Shown one piece after another: positions 19,179 to 27,097 of a stretch of 64,000 nucleotides of DNA. The stretch spans positions 26,705-90,704 of the forward strand of contig JBAVAR010000135.1 in assembly GCA_049585815.1 (NCBI GenBank), written 5' to 3'. The notes below the pieces were generated by a model, which was not told where the DNA came from, did not search any database, and saw only the letters and a list, made by a program, of their open reading frames with translations. Position 1 is the first letter of the stretch. Each line of letters starts with the position of its first letter. Both the position numbers and the translations under genes were made by a program. The DNA is from DATLSM01 sp049585815 (lineage in GTDB: Bacteria > Actinomycetota > Thermoleophilia > Solirubrobacterales > 70-9).

Positions 19179-19682
19179 GTGCGCATCGGGTACCTCGGGT
19201 TGGGGTCAAACGTCGGTGACCGCGAGGCGCACCTGAGGACATCGATCGGGGCTCTGAACAGGGGGCCGATTGAGGTCGAGGCGGTCTCCTCGGCCTATGA
19301 GTCTGAGCCTGTTGGCGAGGTCCTCGACCAGCCCGACTTCCTCAACGCCGCGGTGCGCATCCGCACCGGTCTGGAGCCCGAGACTCTGCTTGACCGCTGC
19401 AAGGAGGTCGAGATCGAACATGGCCGCGCACTCAGCTCACCCCGCCACAGCCCTCGCCCGCTCGACGTCGATCTACTTCTCCTCGGCGACATCGAGATGT
19501 CGATCGAGCGCCTCACCCTGCCCCATCCCGAGGTGAGAAAGCGCCGCTTTGTCCTCGAGCCCCTGCTCGAGCTCGACCCGGATTTGACCTTGCCCGAAGG
19601 CCTGGCGCTGGCGGATGCTCTCGCCTCCCTTGGCGCCGCTCAGCGGGTGAGGCGGGTTGGCCCCCTTCGGAGGGGAGATTAG
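19179..19682 (+). CDS. folK: 6-hydroxymethyl-7,8-dihydropterin pyrophosphokinase
   Basis: Transfers pyrophosphate from ATP to hydroxymethyl-dihydropterin, feeding FolP. 167 residues: GYLGLGSNVGDREAHL at the start, then SSAYESEPVG, and the signature SPRHSPRPLDVDLLLLGD followed by LPHPEVRKRRFVLEPLLEL. The frame is open upstream into folB; GTG 19179, 4 nt after the folB stop, is the start at which homology begins. Its 3' end overlaps the convergent GST-like gene by 4 nt. Confidence 0.95.
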   Translation: MRIGYLGLGSNVGDREAHLRTSIGALNRGPIEVEAVSSAYESEPVGEVLDQPDFLNAAVRIRTGLEPETLLDRCKEVEIEHGRALSSPRHSPRPLDVDLLLLGDIEMSIERLTLPHPEVRKRRFVLEPLLELDPDLTLPEGLALADALASLGAAQRVRRVGPLRRGD

Positions 19683-20437
19683 GACGCTGCGGCTGGCTCA
19701 GACTGCAGCGGCGCCAGCCAGGCTGGCGGGAGGATCGGCGGGGTGTGGCCGGGATAGTTCGGGACGAGCCGCTTCGCCAACTCCTCGGCCGGCCGACCCT
19801 CGATCGCCGGCCGCAGATCGTCGAGGGTCATCGCCAACCCCAGGCTGGGGGCGATCTGGAAGTCGGCGGCGTTCAGTTGCTCGCCGTTCAGAGTCCCCGC
19901 GGCAATCCATCCATCGATCTTTTCCAACATCGCCGGCAGGGCGGCGAGGCTGCGCCGCACGTGTTGGTCATCGGCCTCGTTGAAGCGGGCCGAGAGGGCG
20001 ACAATCGGCGCCGCGGTGAGCATCGCCAGATTGATCGGGACGCCGAGGCTGGCCCCCTCAGAGTAGCTGCGCAGCGGCGCCTTGTCTCGCTTGATCGCCC
20101 ACCAGAGGATCTGGCGCATCGGCGGCTGGAGCACCTCATCGCCAAAGCGCTCTGCCTCCTCGACCGCCGCTCGTTTCTCCGGGTCTGGGGGAAAGAGCGG
20201 CGGCTGCGGCTGTAAACGATCTAGCTCGCGGGCGATCTCGCGCGAACCCTGCACCCCGCGGCCGTCGAGCTTCAGGGCGGGGACCGTGGTGCCCGGGAAG
20301 CCGACGGCTCGCAGCGCCACCTTGGAGATCACCGGCAGCAGGTCGGTCCGCTTATAGGGGATGCCCTTGTGGTCGAGCATCAGCCCCGCGGCGATGCTTG
20401 GGTGAGAGGCCGGGATCACATAAAGCCGTGCGTCCAC
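19679..20437 (-). CDS. Glutathione S-transferase-like protein
   Basis: 252 residues. The N-terminal 75 residues look like a thioredoxin-fold GST domain: ARLYVIPASHPSIAAGLML with a possible Ser for catalysis, cis-proline in TTVPALKL, and QGSREIARELD, the glutathione-binding Ser pattern. The C-terminal part is helical, ending with NAADFQIAPSLGLAMTLDDL, as in GST C domains. Most actinobacteria lack glutathione, so the thiol used is unclear. The gene interrupts the conserved folate-coaX block on the opposite strand. TATGCT 8 nt upstream of the GTG suggests a leaderless start. Confidence 0.78.
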   Translation of the reverse strand: MDARLYVIPASHPSIAAGLMLDHKGIPYKRTDLLPVISKVALRAVGFPGTTVPALKLDGRGVQGSREIARELDRLQPQPPLFPPDPEKRAAVEEAERFGDEVLQPPMRQILWWAIKRDKAPLRSYSEGASLGVPINLAMLTAAPIVALSARFNEADDQHVRRSLAALPAMLEKIDGWIAAGTLNGEQLNAADFQIAPSLGLAMTLDDLRPAIEGRPAEELAKRLVPNYPGHTPPILPPAWLAPLQSEPAAAS

Positions 20438-20445
20438 TGGGAGGC

Positions 20446-20451
20446 AGCATA
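20446..20451 (-). promoter_or_regulatory. Candidate leaderless -10 box, overlapping the coaX promoter
   Basis: TATGCT, 8 nt before the GTG at 20437. On the plus strand the partly overlapping CATAAT lies 8 nt before the coaX GTG, so the two divergent promoters appear interlocked in a 24-bp gap. Confidence 0.45.
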
Positions 20452-20461
20452 ATCACCGGCC

Positions 20462-21241
20462 GTGCTTCTCGCGGTCGACGTCGGCAACACCCAGACCCAT
20501 CTCGGCGCCTTTGAGGGCGATCGCCTCGCCGAGCACTGGCGCTTCCAGACCCGTTCGGGAGCGACCGGAGATGAGCTGGCCGAGCGGATCGCCGGGCTCC
20601 TGGCCCTCAGCGGCATGGCTCTCGCAGACCTTGATGCGGTCTGCGTCTCCTCGGTTGTGCCGCCGCTTGGGGCCCAGTACGCCCAGCTGGTCGAGCGATA
20701 CCTCGAGGCTGATTGCCTGACGATCGGGCCCGGCGTCAAGACGGGGATGCCGATCCGGATTGAGAACCCGCTGGAGGTTGGTGCCGACCGCCTGGTCAAC
20801 TCAATCGCCGCCTTCGAGCGCTTCCAATGCGCCTGCGTCGTCGTCGACTTCGGCACCGGGATCAATATCGACGTCGTCTCGGCGGAGGGCGAATACCTGG
20901 GTGGCGCGATAGGACCGGGCCTGGAGATTTCGCTCAGCGCCCTGATCGAACGCGCAGCCCGCATCACCCGCATCGACCTGGCCGCTCCTGAGACGGCGAT
21001 CGGCCGCTCCAGCCGAGCCGCGATCCAGTCGGGCTTCGTCTTCGGGTTCGCTGGCCTGATCGACGGGCTGGTGGGGAGGATTGAAGAAGAGCTGGGCGAG
21101 GCGCAGCTGCTTGCCACCGGTGGGCTCGCCCACATCGTCGTTCCCTTCACCGAGACGATCGAAGAGGTCGACGACATGCTTACCCTCAAGGGGTTGCGCC
21201 TCATCTATGAGCGAAACAAATCGACAACCCCCGCTGACTGA
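20462..21241 (+). CDS. coaX: Type III pantothenate kinase
   Basis: First step of coenzyme A synthesis. 259 residues of the ASKHA fold: LLAVDVGNTQTHLGAF at the N-terminus, GVKTGMPIRIENPLEVGADR in the middle, then VVVDFGTGINIDVVS and GGAIGPGLEIS. Type III enzymes use no CoA feedback and need a monovalent cation. In B. subtilis coaX also sits next to ftsH in this block. Its end overlaps the dus start by 35 nt. Confidence 0.95.
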   Translation: MLLAVDVGNTQTHLGAFEGDRLAEHWRFQTRSGATGDELAERIAGLLALSGMALADLDAVCVSSVVPPLGAQYAQLVERYLEADCLTIGPGVKTGMPIRIENPLEVGADRLVNSIAAFERFQCACVVVDFGTGINIDVVSAEGEYLGGAIGPGLEISLSALIERAARITRIDLAAPETAIGRSSRAAIQSGFVFGFAGLIDGLVGRIEEELGEAQLLATGGLAHIVVPFTETIEEVDDMLTLKGLRLIYERNKSTTPAD

Positions 21242-22244
21242 TCCATTCCGGATCGCCGAGATCGAGATCCCCAACCGTGTCTTGCTCGCGCCCCTGGCGG
21301 GAATCGGCAACTGGTTCGTGCGCTTACAGGCAAGGCGCCACGGCGCAGGGCTGGCGGTCTCGGAGATGGTCTCCAGCTTCGGTTTGCACCATCGCAACGA
21401 GCGCACGTTGCGCGAGTTGATGCGGATCCACCCCGACGAGCACCCGGTCTCCATCCAGCTCTTCGGACACGACCCCGAGGTGATGCGCTCAGGCGCCGCG
21501 ATCGCTGCCGAGGCCGGTGCTGATCTGATCGACATCAACATGGGCTGTCCGGTGCGCAAGGTACGCCGCACCGGGGCCGGCGCCGAGCTGCTGCGCAACC
21601 CGGACCTCGCCCTCGCCCTCGCCCTCGCGGCAGCCGAGGGCAGTGGCCTGCCGGTGACCGTGAAGCTGCGCTCGGGGGTCGAGGCCGGCGATCGCTCCGG
21701 GTTTGAACTGGCCCTGCGGCTGGCCTCCGAGGCCGGCGTCGCCGCCATCGCCTTTCATCCCCGGGCCGCGACGAGCGGCCACAAGGGTGCGCCGGACTAC
21801 GGGTTGACCCGTGAGCTGGCAGAACGCATCGACGTGCCGGTGATCATCTCCGGTGGCCTGGCGAGCGCCGAGGCCGCGCGGCGCGCCTACCTGGAATCCG
21901 GCGCCGATGCGGTGATGATCGCTCGCGGCGGACTCGGCAACCCGTGGGTGTTTGAGGAGTTGAGCGGGCGCCGTTCGGGGGGACCCGCACGCGATGAGGT
22001 CATCGCCGAGCTGCTCTGGGTGATCGATCGGGCAGAGGAGCATCTCGGGGCGGAGCGGGGGGAGCGGTACCTTCGCAAGTTCTACCCCTGGTATCTGCCC
22101 CTCCTCGACCCACCCCCCCCAATCGCCGAAGAGCTTCAGCGAAGCGCCGATCTGCGGCGCGCCCGAGCTCTGGTCGCCTCTCTCGCCCACCCCGTCAGCG
22201 GCGTTGATCAGTTCGAAATAGCCGGAGTCGACCCCTCGCTATAA
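21207..22244 (+). CDS. dusB: tRNA-dihydrouridine synthase
   Basis: FMN- and NADPH-dependent reduction of uridines in tRNA D-loops. 345 residues from ATG 21207; the frame is open further upstream inside coaX, but homology begins at about residue 12. TIM-barrel motifs: VLLAPLAGIGNWFVRL, catalytic Cys114 in DINMGCPVRKVRRTGAG, VKLRSGVEAGD, HPRAATSGHKG and MIARGGLGNPWVF. The assignment to DusB rather than another Dus subtype rests on the DINMGCP form and is less certain. Its stop codon is inside the TATAAT box used by greA. Confidence 0.93.
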   Translation: MSETNRQPPLTDPFRIAEIEIPNRVLLAPLAGIGNWFVRLQARRHGAGLAVSEMVSSFGLHHRNERTLRELMRIHPDEHPVSIQLFGHDPEVMRSGAAIAAEAGADLIDINMGCPVRKVRRTGAGAELLRNPDLALALALAAAEGSGLPVTVKLRSGVEAGDRSGFELALRLASEAGVAAIAFHPRAATSGHKGAPDYGLTRELAERIDVPVIISGGLASAEAARRAYLESGADAVMIARGGLGNPWVFEELSGRRSGGPARDEVIAELLWVIDRAEEHLGAERGERYLRKFYPWYLPLLDPPPPIAEELQRSADLRRARALVASLAHPVSGVDQFEIAGVDPSL

Positions 22245-22245
22245 T
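22240..22245 (+). promoter_or_regulatory. greA -10 box
   Basis: TATAAT overlaps the last codon and stop of dus; the -35 region shows no good match. Transcription from it would give a leader of about 100 nt before greA. Confidence 0.55.
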
Positions 22246-22306
22246 CCCGCGACTTCGTGCCCAGGTGCGGCGAGCAAGATCCGTCGTATCCGGGTTTTTT
22301 GGGTCT

Positions 22307-22327
22307 GGGAGCCAATTCCCGGCTCCC
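22307..22327 (+). other. Hairpin in the greA leader
   Basis: GGGAGCC-AATTCCC-GGCTCCC, a 7-bp stem with 7-nt loop 27 nt before the greA GTG. A T6 run precedes it rather than follows it, so it is not a normal terminator; a leader structure is more likely. Confidence 0.4.
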
Positions 22328-22354
22328 CCGCAAACAGAAGCGAGGTTTGACACT

Positions 22355-22834
22355 GTGAGTCGCCAGGCCGTCATCACCCCAGAAGGGCTCGAGAAACTGA
22401 AAGAGGAGATCGAGCACCTCTCGACGACCAAACGCCGCGAGGTCGCGGAGCGGATCAAAGAAGCACGGGAGTTCGGCGACATCTCCGAGAACGCCGAGTA
22501 CGACGACGCCAAGAACGAACAGGCGCTGCTGGAGGGGAGGATCGCCCAGCTCGAGGAGCGGCTGCGTCGCGCCACCGTGATCGACGAGAAGGCGCTTGGC
22601 ACCGACGAGGTGAAGTTCGGCTCGGTGGTCCATGTCAAGGATCAGAAGACCGGCGACTCGCAGAAGTTCCAGATCGTCGGCTCGACCGAGGCGAACCCGC
22701 TCGAGCACAAGCTCTCCAACGAATCCCCGATCGGCAAAGCGCTGGTCGGTCGCAAGCGCAACGATCTGGTTACGGTCGAGGTGCCGCGGGGGCCCAAGAA
22801 GAAATTGAAAATCACCAAAATCGAGACGGCCTAG
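22355..22834 (+). CDS. greA: Transcription elongation factor GreA
   Basis: Binds the RNA polymerase secondary channel and stimulates transcript cleavage to rescue backtracked complexes. 159 residues: N-terminal antiparallel coiled coil with the tip acids (EFGDISENAEYDDAKNEQ, about residues 37-54) and the C-terminal FKBP-like domain (GSVVHVKDQKTGDSQKF, SNESPIGKALVGRK). The frame extends upstream to 22265, but GTG 22355 gives the family's normal length and N-terminus (SRQAVITPEGLEKLKEE). dus-greA-lysS is also found in clostridia. Confidence 0.96.
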   Translation: MSRQAVITPEGLEKLKEEIEHLSTTKRREVAERIKEAREFGDISENAEYDDAKNEQALLEGRIAQLEERLRRATVIDEKALGTDEVKFGSVVHVKDQKTGDSQKFQIVGSTEANPLEHKLSNESPIGKALVGRKRNDLVTVEVPRGPKKKLKITKIETA

Positions 22835-22841
22835 GGCTAGA

Positions 22842-22847
22842 TAGGCT
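22842..22847 (+). promoter_or_regulatory. Candidate leaderless -10 box
   Basis: TAGGCT, 8 nt before the lysS ATG, just past the greA stop. Confidence 0.5.
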
Positions 22848-22855
22848 CGCCCGCG

Positions 22856-24325
22856 ATGAGCGAGCCGCAGACCTCAGACGTCCTCGCCGACCGGCGGGAG
22901 AAGCTGGAGCGGATTCGCGCGGCCGGGATTGACCCCTTCCCGCATGAGTTCGCCGGGCGGGAGGACATCGCCGAGGTTCGCGCCGCCCACGAAGGCCTCG
23001 CGTCGGGAATCGAGACCGAGTCCATGCACCGGGTTGCCGGGCGCATCATCGCTCGGCGCGGTCACGGTAAGGCCGCGTTTCTCGACCTCCGCGATGGAAG
23101 CGGCCAGATCCAGCTCCATGCCCGCGAGGACCTGCTTGGTCCGGAGGCCTTTGAGCTGCTCGTCCACCTCGACCTCGGTGACATCGTTGGCGTCGAGGGG
23201 ACGGCGATGGCGACCCGCAGCGGTGGAGAGCTGACCCTGGCGCTGAGCCGCTGGCGTCTGCTCGCCAAGAGCCTGCGTCCCCCCCCGGGCAAGTACCACG
23301 GTCTCGAGGACACCGAGACCCGGTACCGTCGACGCGAGCTCGACCTGATCGCCAATGAGGAGAGTCGCCGTCTCTTCACCCTGCGCACCCGCACGGTGAG
23401 CGAGGTCCGCCGCTGGCTCGATGAGCACGGCTATCTCGAGGTCGAGACGCCGATCCTGCAGCCGCTCTACGGAGGTGCCCTAGCCCGGCCCTTCCTCACC
23501 CACCACAACGCCCTCGACCGCGACCTCTACCTGCGGATCGCGACCGAGCTGTACCTCAAGCGCCTCGTCGTCGGCGGCCTCGACCGCGTATATGAGTTGG
23601 GCAAGGATTTCCGCAACGAGGGCATCTCGCACAAGCACAACCCCGAGTTCACAATGCTCGAGTGGTATGAGGCGTACGCCGACTACGAGAAGACCGCGCA
23701 CGACCTCGAGCTGCTTGTCGCTGAGGTGGCGGAGCGGGTGCTGGGAACGACAAGGGTGGCGCGAGCAGAGGGGGAGATCGACTTCGCGCCGCCGTGGAGG
23801 CGGGTGACCCTGCGCGAGGCAATCGCCGAGCGCACCAGGATTGACATAAACGAGCACCCGACCCGGGAGGCTCTGGCGGCGGCGATGGGCAGCGAGGCCA
23901 ACCCCGCCGAGGGCTGGGGGAAGCTGGTCGACGGTCTGCTCGCCAAGGAGGTTGAGCCGCATCTACTCCAGCCGACGTTCATCTTCGACTACCCGGTTGC
24001 GCTGTCGCCGTTCGCCAAGGCACATCGCTCCGAGCAGGGGCTGGTCGAGCGCTGGGAGGCGTTCGTCGGTGGCGTCGAGATCGCCAACTCGTTCAGCGAG
24101 CTCAACGACCCCGATGAGCAACGACGGCGCTTCCAGCAACAGGAGGCCGAGCTGCGCCGCGGCGATGAGGAGACGCAGCCCTACGACGAGGCTTTCGTCG
24201 AGGCGCTCGAGCAGGGGATGCCGCCAACCGGTGGTGTCGGCCTCGGGATCGACCGGCTGGTGATGGTCATGACCGGTGCCAGTAGCCTGCGCGAGGTGCT
24301 GCTCTTCCCGGCGATGCGGTCCTGA
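22856..24325 (+). CDS. lysS: Lysine--tRNA ligase, class II
   Basis: 489 residues, the usual length. An OB-fold anticodon domain (AGRIIARRGHGKAAFLDLRD, about residues 60-80) is followed by the class II core: motif 1 around VRRWLDEHGYLEVETPIL, motif 2 FRNEGISHKHNPEFTMLEWY and motif 3 GVGLGIDRLVMVMT. No T-box is possible in the 21-nt gap to greA. A short CCGCT/AGCGG hairpin follows at 24341. Confidence 0.97.
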   Translation: MSEPQTSDVLADRREKLERIRAAGIDPFPHEFAGREDIAEVRAAHEGLASGIETESMHRVAGRIIARRGHGKAAFLDLRDGSGQIQLHAREDLLGPEAFELLVHLDLGDIVGVEGTAMATRSGGELTLALSRWRLLAKSLRPPPGKYHGLEDTETRYRRRELDLIANEESRRLFTLRTRTVSEVRRWLDEHGYLEVETPILQPLYGGALARPFLTHHNALDRDLYLRIATELYLKRLVVGGLDRVYELGKDFRNEGISHKHNPEFTMLEWYEAYADYEKTAHDLELLVAEVAERVLGTTRVARAEGEIDFAPPWRRVTLREAIAERTRIDINEHPTREALAAAMGSEANPAEGWGKLVDGLLAKEVEPHLLQPTFIFDYPVALSPFAKAHRSEQGLVERWEAFVGGVEIANSFSELNDPDEQRRRFQQQEAELRRGDEETQPYDEAFVEALEQGMPPTGGVGLGIDRLVMVMTGASSLREVLLFPAMRS

Positions 24326-24340
24326 TCTCAGTCCAAAAGG

Positions 24341-24353
24341 CCGCTTAGAGCGG
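24341..24353 (+). terminator. Weak hairpin after lysS
   Basis: CCGCT-TAG-AGCGG followed by AAATTTG. The 5-bp stem is short for a terminator; low confidence. Confidence 0.25.
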
Positions 24354-24393
24354 AAATTTGAGGCCCGAAGCCGGTTGGGTGCTGTCGGTATCG

Positions 24394-24437
24394 TTTAAAG
24401 GGCACATGGGTGCCTCCCGATATTCAAAGGGCATATG
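24394..24437 (+). repeat. Tandem 15-bp direct repeat upstream of clpC
   Basis: TTTAAAGGGCACATG (24394-24408) and TTCAAAGGGCATATG (24423-24437) match at 13 of 15 positions, 29 bp apart, in the 159-bp lysS-clpC intergenic region. It is AT-richer than the surroundings. It does not look like the CtsR, HspR/HAIR or ClgR boxes I know. A stress-regulator site is a reasonable guess. Confidence 0.55.
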
Positions 24438-24484
24438 CGGTACTTACCCGACCGAGCTGAGTTGGACTAGGTAGAGAGGTTCAT

Positions 24485-27085
24485 TTGTTCGAGCGATTCA
24501 CAGAGCGAGCCCGTCAAGTTGTCGTCCTGGCACAGGAGGAGGCGCGCACGCTGAAGCACAACTACATCGGCACCGAGCACATCCTGCTGGGACTGCTGCG
24601 CGAGGAGGAGGGGCTGGCGGCCCGCGTCCTCGAGTCGCTCGACATCACGGTTGAAAGGGTCCGCTCGCAGGTCGTGCGGATCGTCGGCTCCGGCGAGGAG
24701 GTCACCTCCGGACAGATCCCGTTCACCCCACGCGCCAAGAAGGTGCTGGAGCTGGCGCTGCGCGAGGCGCTCTCCCTCGGTCACAACTACATCGGCACCG
24801 AGCACATCCTGCTCGGTCTGGTGCGTGAGAACGAGGGCGTCGCCGCTCGCATCCTGCTCGACTTCGACGCCGACTCCGACAAGATCCGCAATGAGGTGAT
24901 CCGGATGCTCTCCGGGCCCGGCGGTCGCCGCCAGGGCGCCGGCGCCGGCGCCGGCCAGGGCGAGGGGAAGAAGTCCTCGAAGCTGCTCGACCAGTTTGGC
25001 CGCAACCTGACCAAACTCGCCGAGGAGGGCAAGCTCGACCCTGTGATCGGCCGCGAGACCGAGATCGAGCGGATCATGCAGATCCTTTCCCGGCGAACCA
25101 AGAACAACCCGGTCCTTCTGGGCGAGCCCGGCGTTGGAAAGACAGCCGTGGTGGAGGGTCTCGCCGCCCGCATCAACAAGGGCGAAGTCCCGGAGCTGCT
25201 GAAGAACAAGCAGATCTACACGCTCGACCTGGCGGCCCTTGTCGCCGGTTCCAAGTACCGGGGCGAGTTCGAGGAGCGGCTCAAGAAGGTGATGAAGGAG
25301 ATCACCCAGCGCGGCGACATCATCCTCTTCATTGACGAGCTGCACAACCTGGTCGGCGCCGGGGCGGCGGAGGGAGCTATCGACGCAGCTTCGATCCTGA
25401 AGCCGGCGCTGGCTCGCGGCGAGATCCAGACGATTGGAGCGACGACGCTCGACGAGTACCGCAAGTACCTGGAGCGGGACTCGGCGCTGGAGCGTCGCTT
25501 CGCCCAGATCAGGGTCGATCAGCCCTCGGCCGAGGACACCGTGAGGATCCTCGAAGGACTCCGCGAGCGCTACGAGCAGCACCACCGAGTGACGATCAAC
25601 GACGACGCCCTCGCTGCGGCGGCCGAACTGGCCGACCGCTACATCTCAGACCGCTTCCTCCCTGACAAGGCGATCGACCTGATCGACGAGGCCGCCTCGC
25701 GGATGCGCATCAAGTCGATGAGCGCGCCGCCGGTCTACCGCGATCTCGAGGAGGAAATCGAGACGACTCGGCGTGAAAAGGAGGCCGCGATCGAGGCCCA
25801 GGAGTTCGAAAAGGCCGCGAGCCTGCGCGATGCAGAGCGCCAGCTGACGACGCGCAAGCGCCAGCTCGAGGACGAGTGGGCGGAGGGCGAGAACGGCGAG
25901 CGGCCGGAGGTCGGTGAGGAGGAGATCGCCGACATCGTCTCGATGTGGACCGGTATCCCGGTCTTCAAGCTGACCGAGGCCGAGACCAAGAAGCTGATTC
26001 GGATGGAGGAGGAACTGCACAAGCGGGTGATCGGCCAGGAGGTTGCGATCACCGCTGTCTCCAAGGCGATCCGCCGCTCGCGGGCCGGAATCAAGGACCC
26101 AAAGCGACCCGCCGGTTCGTTCATCTTTCTCGGTCCCTCGGGGGTCGGCAAGACCGAGCTCGCCCGCACCCTCGCCGAGTTCCTCTTCGGTGACGAGGAG
26201 GCGATGATCCGGATCGACATGTCCGAGTACATGGAGAAGCACGCGGTCAGTCGCCTGGTTGGTTCGCCTCCGGGCTACATCGGCTACGACGAGGGCGGTC
26301 AGCTGACCGAGGCCGTGCGGCGCAAGCCCTACAGCGTGCTGCTGCTCGACGAGATCGAGAAGGCGCACCCCGATGTCTTCAACATCCTGCTGCAGATCCT
26401 CGAGGACGGCAGACTGACCGACGCGCAGGGCCGGACGGTCGATTTCCGCAACGCGATCGTGATCATGACGTCGAACATCGGCGCTTCGGAGATCGCCAAG
26501 AACACCTCGATCGGGTTCACCGTTTCCGATGAGACCGGCATGTCCTATGACGACATGAAAAACCGAATTATGGGCGATCTGAAAAAGGTGTTCCGGCCGG
26601 AGTTCCTGAACAGAATCGACGAGGTGATCGTCTTCCACAAGCTTGCCAAGGATGAGGTGAAGGAGATCATCGAGCTGATGATCGCCCGCGTGCGGGTCCA
26701 GGTCGCCGAGCACGAACTGCAGCTGGAGCTGACGGAGGAAGCCAAAGACCTTCTCGTCGAGAAGGGCTGGGACCCATCGATGGGCGCCCGGCCATTGCGC
26801 AGAGCGATCCAGCGCTACATCGAGGATCCGTTGGCGGACGAAGTCCTGCGCCAGGGCCCGATGACGCCGGGATCGACCGTGATGGTTGCCCGCGATCCCT
26901 CCGGCGATGAGGAGGACCATCCGCTCAGCCTGACGATCATCGAGCCGGCGAAGCCGCCCGAGAAACTACCGCCGGAGCCCGAGCCCGAGAAGGTCGGAGT
27001 CGGCGCCAAAAAGCTCAGCGACGGTGACCCCGACCACGAGTCCGAGGGGGGCGAGGAGTCGCCCACCGGCGACCACGAGTCCTGA
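24485..27085 (+). CDS. clpC: ATP-dependent Clp protease ATP-binding subunit ClpC
   Basis: Hexameric AAA+ unfoldase that feeds ClpP; adaptor-dependent. 866 residues: two Clp-N repeats (1-145; each with HNYIGTEHILLGL), AAA1 with Walker A GEPGVGKT at 213-220, a UVR-containing middle domain (about 420-455), AAA2 with GPSGVGKT at 550-557, and a long acidic C-terminal tail (from about 805) ending EESPTGDHES, longer than in most ClpC. The TTG start precedes the standard FERFTERARQVV, with AGAGAGG as ribosome binding site. ctsR, mcsA and mcsB, which precede clpC in Firmicutes, are absent, so control must differ; see the direct repeats upstream. Confidence 0.97.
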   Translation: MFERFTERARQVVVLAQEEARTLKHNYIGTEHILLGLLREEEGLAARVLESLDITVERVRSQVVRIVGSGEEVTSGQIPFTPRAKKVLELALREALSLGHNYIGTEHILLGLVRENEGVAARILLDFDADSDKIRNEVIRMLSGPGGRRQGAGAGAGQGEGKKSSKLLDQFGRNLTKLAEEGKLDPVIGRETEIERIMQILSRRTKNNPVLLGEPGVGKTAVVEGLAARINKGEVPELLKNKQIYTLDLAALVAGSKYRGEFEERLKKVMKEITQRGDIILFIDELHNLVGAGAAEGAIDAASILKPALARGEIQTIGATTLDEYRKYLERDSALERRFAQIRVDQPSAEDTVRILEGLRERYEQHHRVTINDDALAAAAELADRYISDRFLPDKAIDLIDEAASRMRIKSMSAPPVYRDLEEEIETTRREKEAAIEAQEFEKAASLRDAERQLTTRKRQLEDEWAEGENGERPEVGEEEIADIVSMWTGIPVFKLTEAETKKLIRMEEELHKRVIGQEVAITAVSKAIRRSRAGIKDPKRPAGSFIFLGPSGVGKTELARTLAEFLFGDEEAMIRIDMSEYMEKHAVSRLVGSPPGYIGYDEGGQLTEAVRRKPYSVLLLDEIEKAHPDVFNILLQILEDGRLTDAQGRTVDFRNAIVIMTSNIGASEIAKNTSIGFTVSDETGMSYDDMKNRIMGDLKKVFRPEFLNRIDEVIVFHKLAKDEVKEIIELMIARVRVQVAEHELQLELTEEAKDLLVEKGWDPSMGARPLRRAIQRYIEDPLADEVLRQGPMTPGSTVMVARDPSGDEEDHPLSLTIIEPAKPPEKLPPEPEPEKVGVGAKKLSDGDPDHESEGGEESPTGDHES

Positions 27086-27097
27086 GTCCCCGCGCAG

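Noticed and set aside
22835..22855. T-box or other riboswitch before lysS
   Set aside because: Only 21 nt separate greA and lysS; no room for one.
25646..26920. 424-codon open frame on the minus strand across clpC
   Set aside because: Antisense shadow of a high-GC gene: no homology pattern, low-complexity composition, and fully covered by conserved clpC.
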